From: an uncultured Rhodobacterales bacterium
GTDB taxonomy: Bacteria; Pseudomonadota; Alphaproteobacteria; Rhodobacterales; Rhodobacteraceae
DNA length: 8,905 bases
NCBI GenBank assembly: GCA_937901055.1
Contig: CALCGO010000081.1
Span: 1-8,905 of the forward strand
Direction: 5' to 3'
Positions 6,362 to 8,905 of this stretch are shown here, piece by piece. Under the pieces are notes generated by a model. The model worked only from the letters and a program-made list of their open reading frames with translations. It was not told where the DNA came from and searched no databases. How positions within the stretch are numbered: the first letter of the stretch is position 1; every line of letters starts with the position of its first letter. The position numbers and the translations under genes are program-made.

Positions 6362-6374
6362 AGAAGGACGCTTT
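6343..6374 (-). terminator. Intrinsic terminator of acnA
   Basis: On the minus strand a 12-bp stem (arms 6374-6363 and 6357-6346, five-base loop 6362-6358) is followed by a run of six T (6348-6343). The stem contains one G:T pair in the minus-strand RNA, which becomes a C/A mismatch on the other strand, and the plus strand lacks a good T run. It therefore acts on acnA transcripts, 24 bases after the acnA stop. Confidence 0.87.
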
Positions 6375-6397
6375 AAGGTTCGTAAAATCAGCGGTGT

Positions 6398-8905
<2,508 letters not shown>

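Overview
The window looks like chromosomal DNA of an alphaproteobacterium, most likely of the Rhodobacterales (Roseobacter-type). This rests on the aconitase sequence, the moderate GC content, the use of GTG starts with strong Shine-Dalgarno sites, and a dihydropyrimidinase linked to an NMT1/THI5-type ABC transporter. The assignment is by family resemblance from memory, not by a search.

Bases 1-5907 form one plus-strand operon whose beginning lies upstream of the window. Its order is: the 3' end of an M20-family zinc amidohydrolase (N-carbamoyl-amino-acid hydrolase / beta-ureidopropionase type); a 53-residue single-pass membrane protein that starts inside the hydrolase stop codon; dihydropyrimidinase (hydA); an ABC ATPase; two different ABC permeases; and a secreted NMT1/THI5-like substrate-binding protein. 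A strong intrinsic terminator follows. Gene junctions are overlaps or very short gaps (GTGA, 1 base, ATGA, 19 bases), apart from 25 bases before hydA and 87 bases between the ATPase and permease 1. The larger gap carries an 11-bp tandem repeat. Together the genes fit import and hydrolytic breakdown of a cyclic ureide. The transporter would bring in a pyrimidine or hydantoin-like compound, HydA would open the dihydropyrimidine ring, and the M20 enzyme would remove the carbamoyl group to give a beta-amino acid, CO2 and ammonia. A dihydropyrimidine dehydrogenase would complete the reductive pyrimidine pathway, but it is not in the window.

Bases 5933-8905 are on the minus strand and converge on the operon. 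They hold a small VOC (glyoxalase/bleomycin-resistance fold) protein and, upstream of it, aconitate hydratase acnA, whose N-terminus runs off the right edge. A terminator separates acnA from the VOC gene. A plausible promoter for the VOC gene overlaps that terminator.

I see no mobile element, CRISPR array, tRNA, rRNA or defence system. There is no gene-free stretch longer than 300 bases. Most of the window is ordinary metabolism. The points most worth a second look are the small membrane protein, the 11-bp repeats inside the operon, the unusual permease pair, and the promoter overlapping the terminator.
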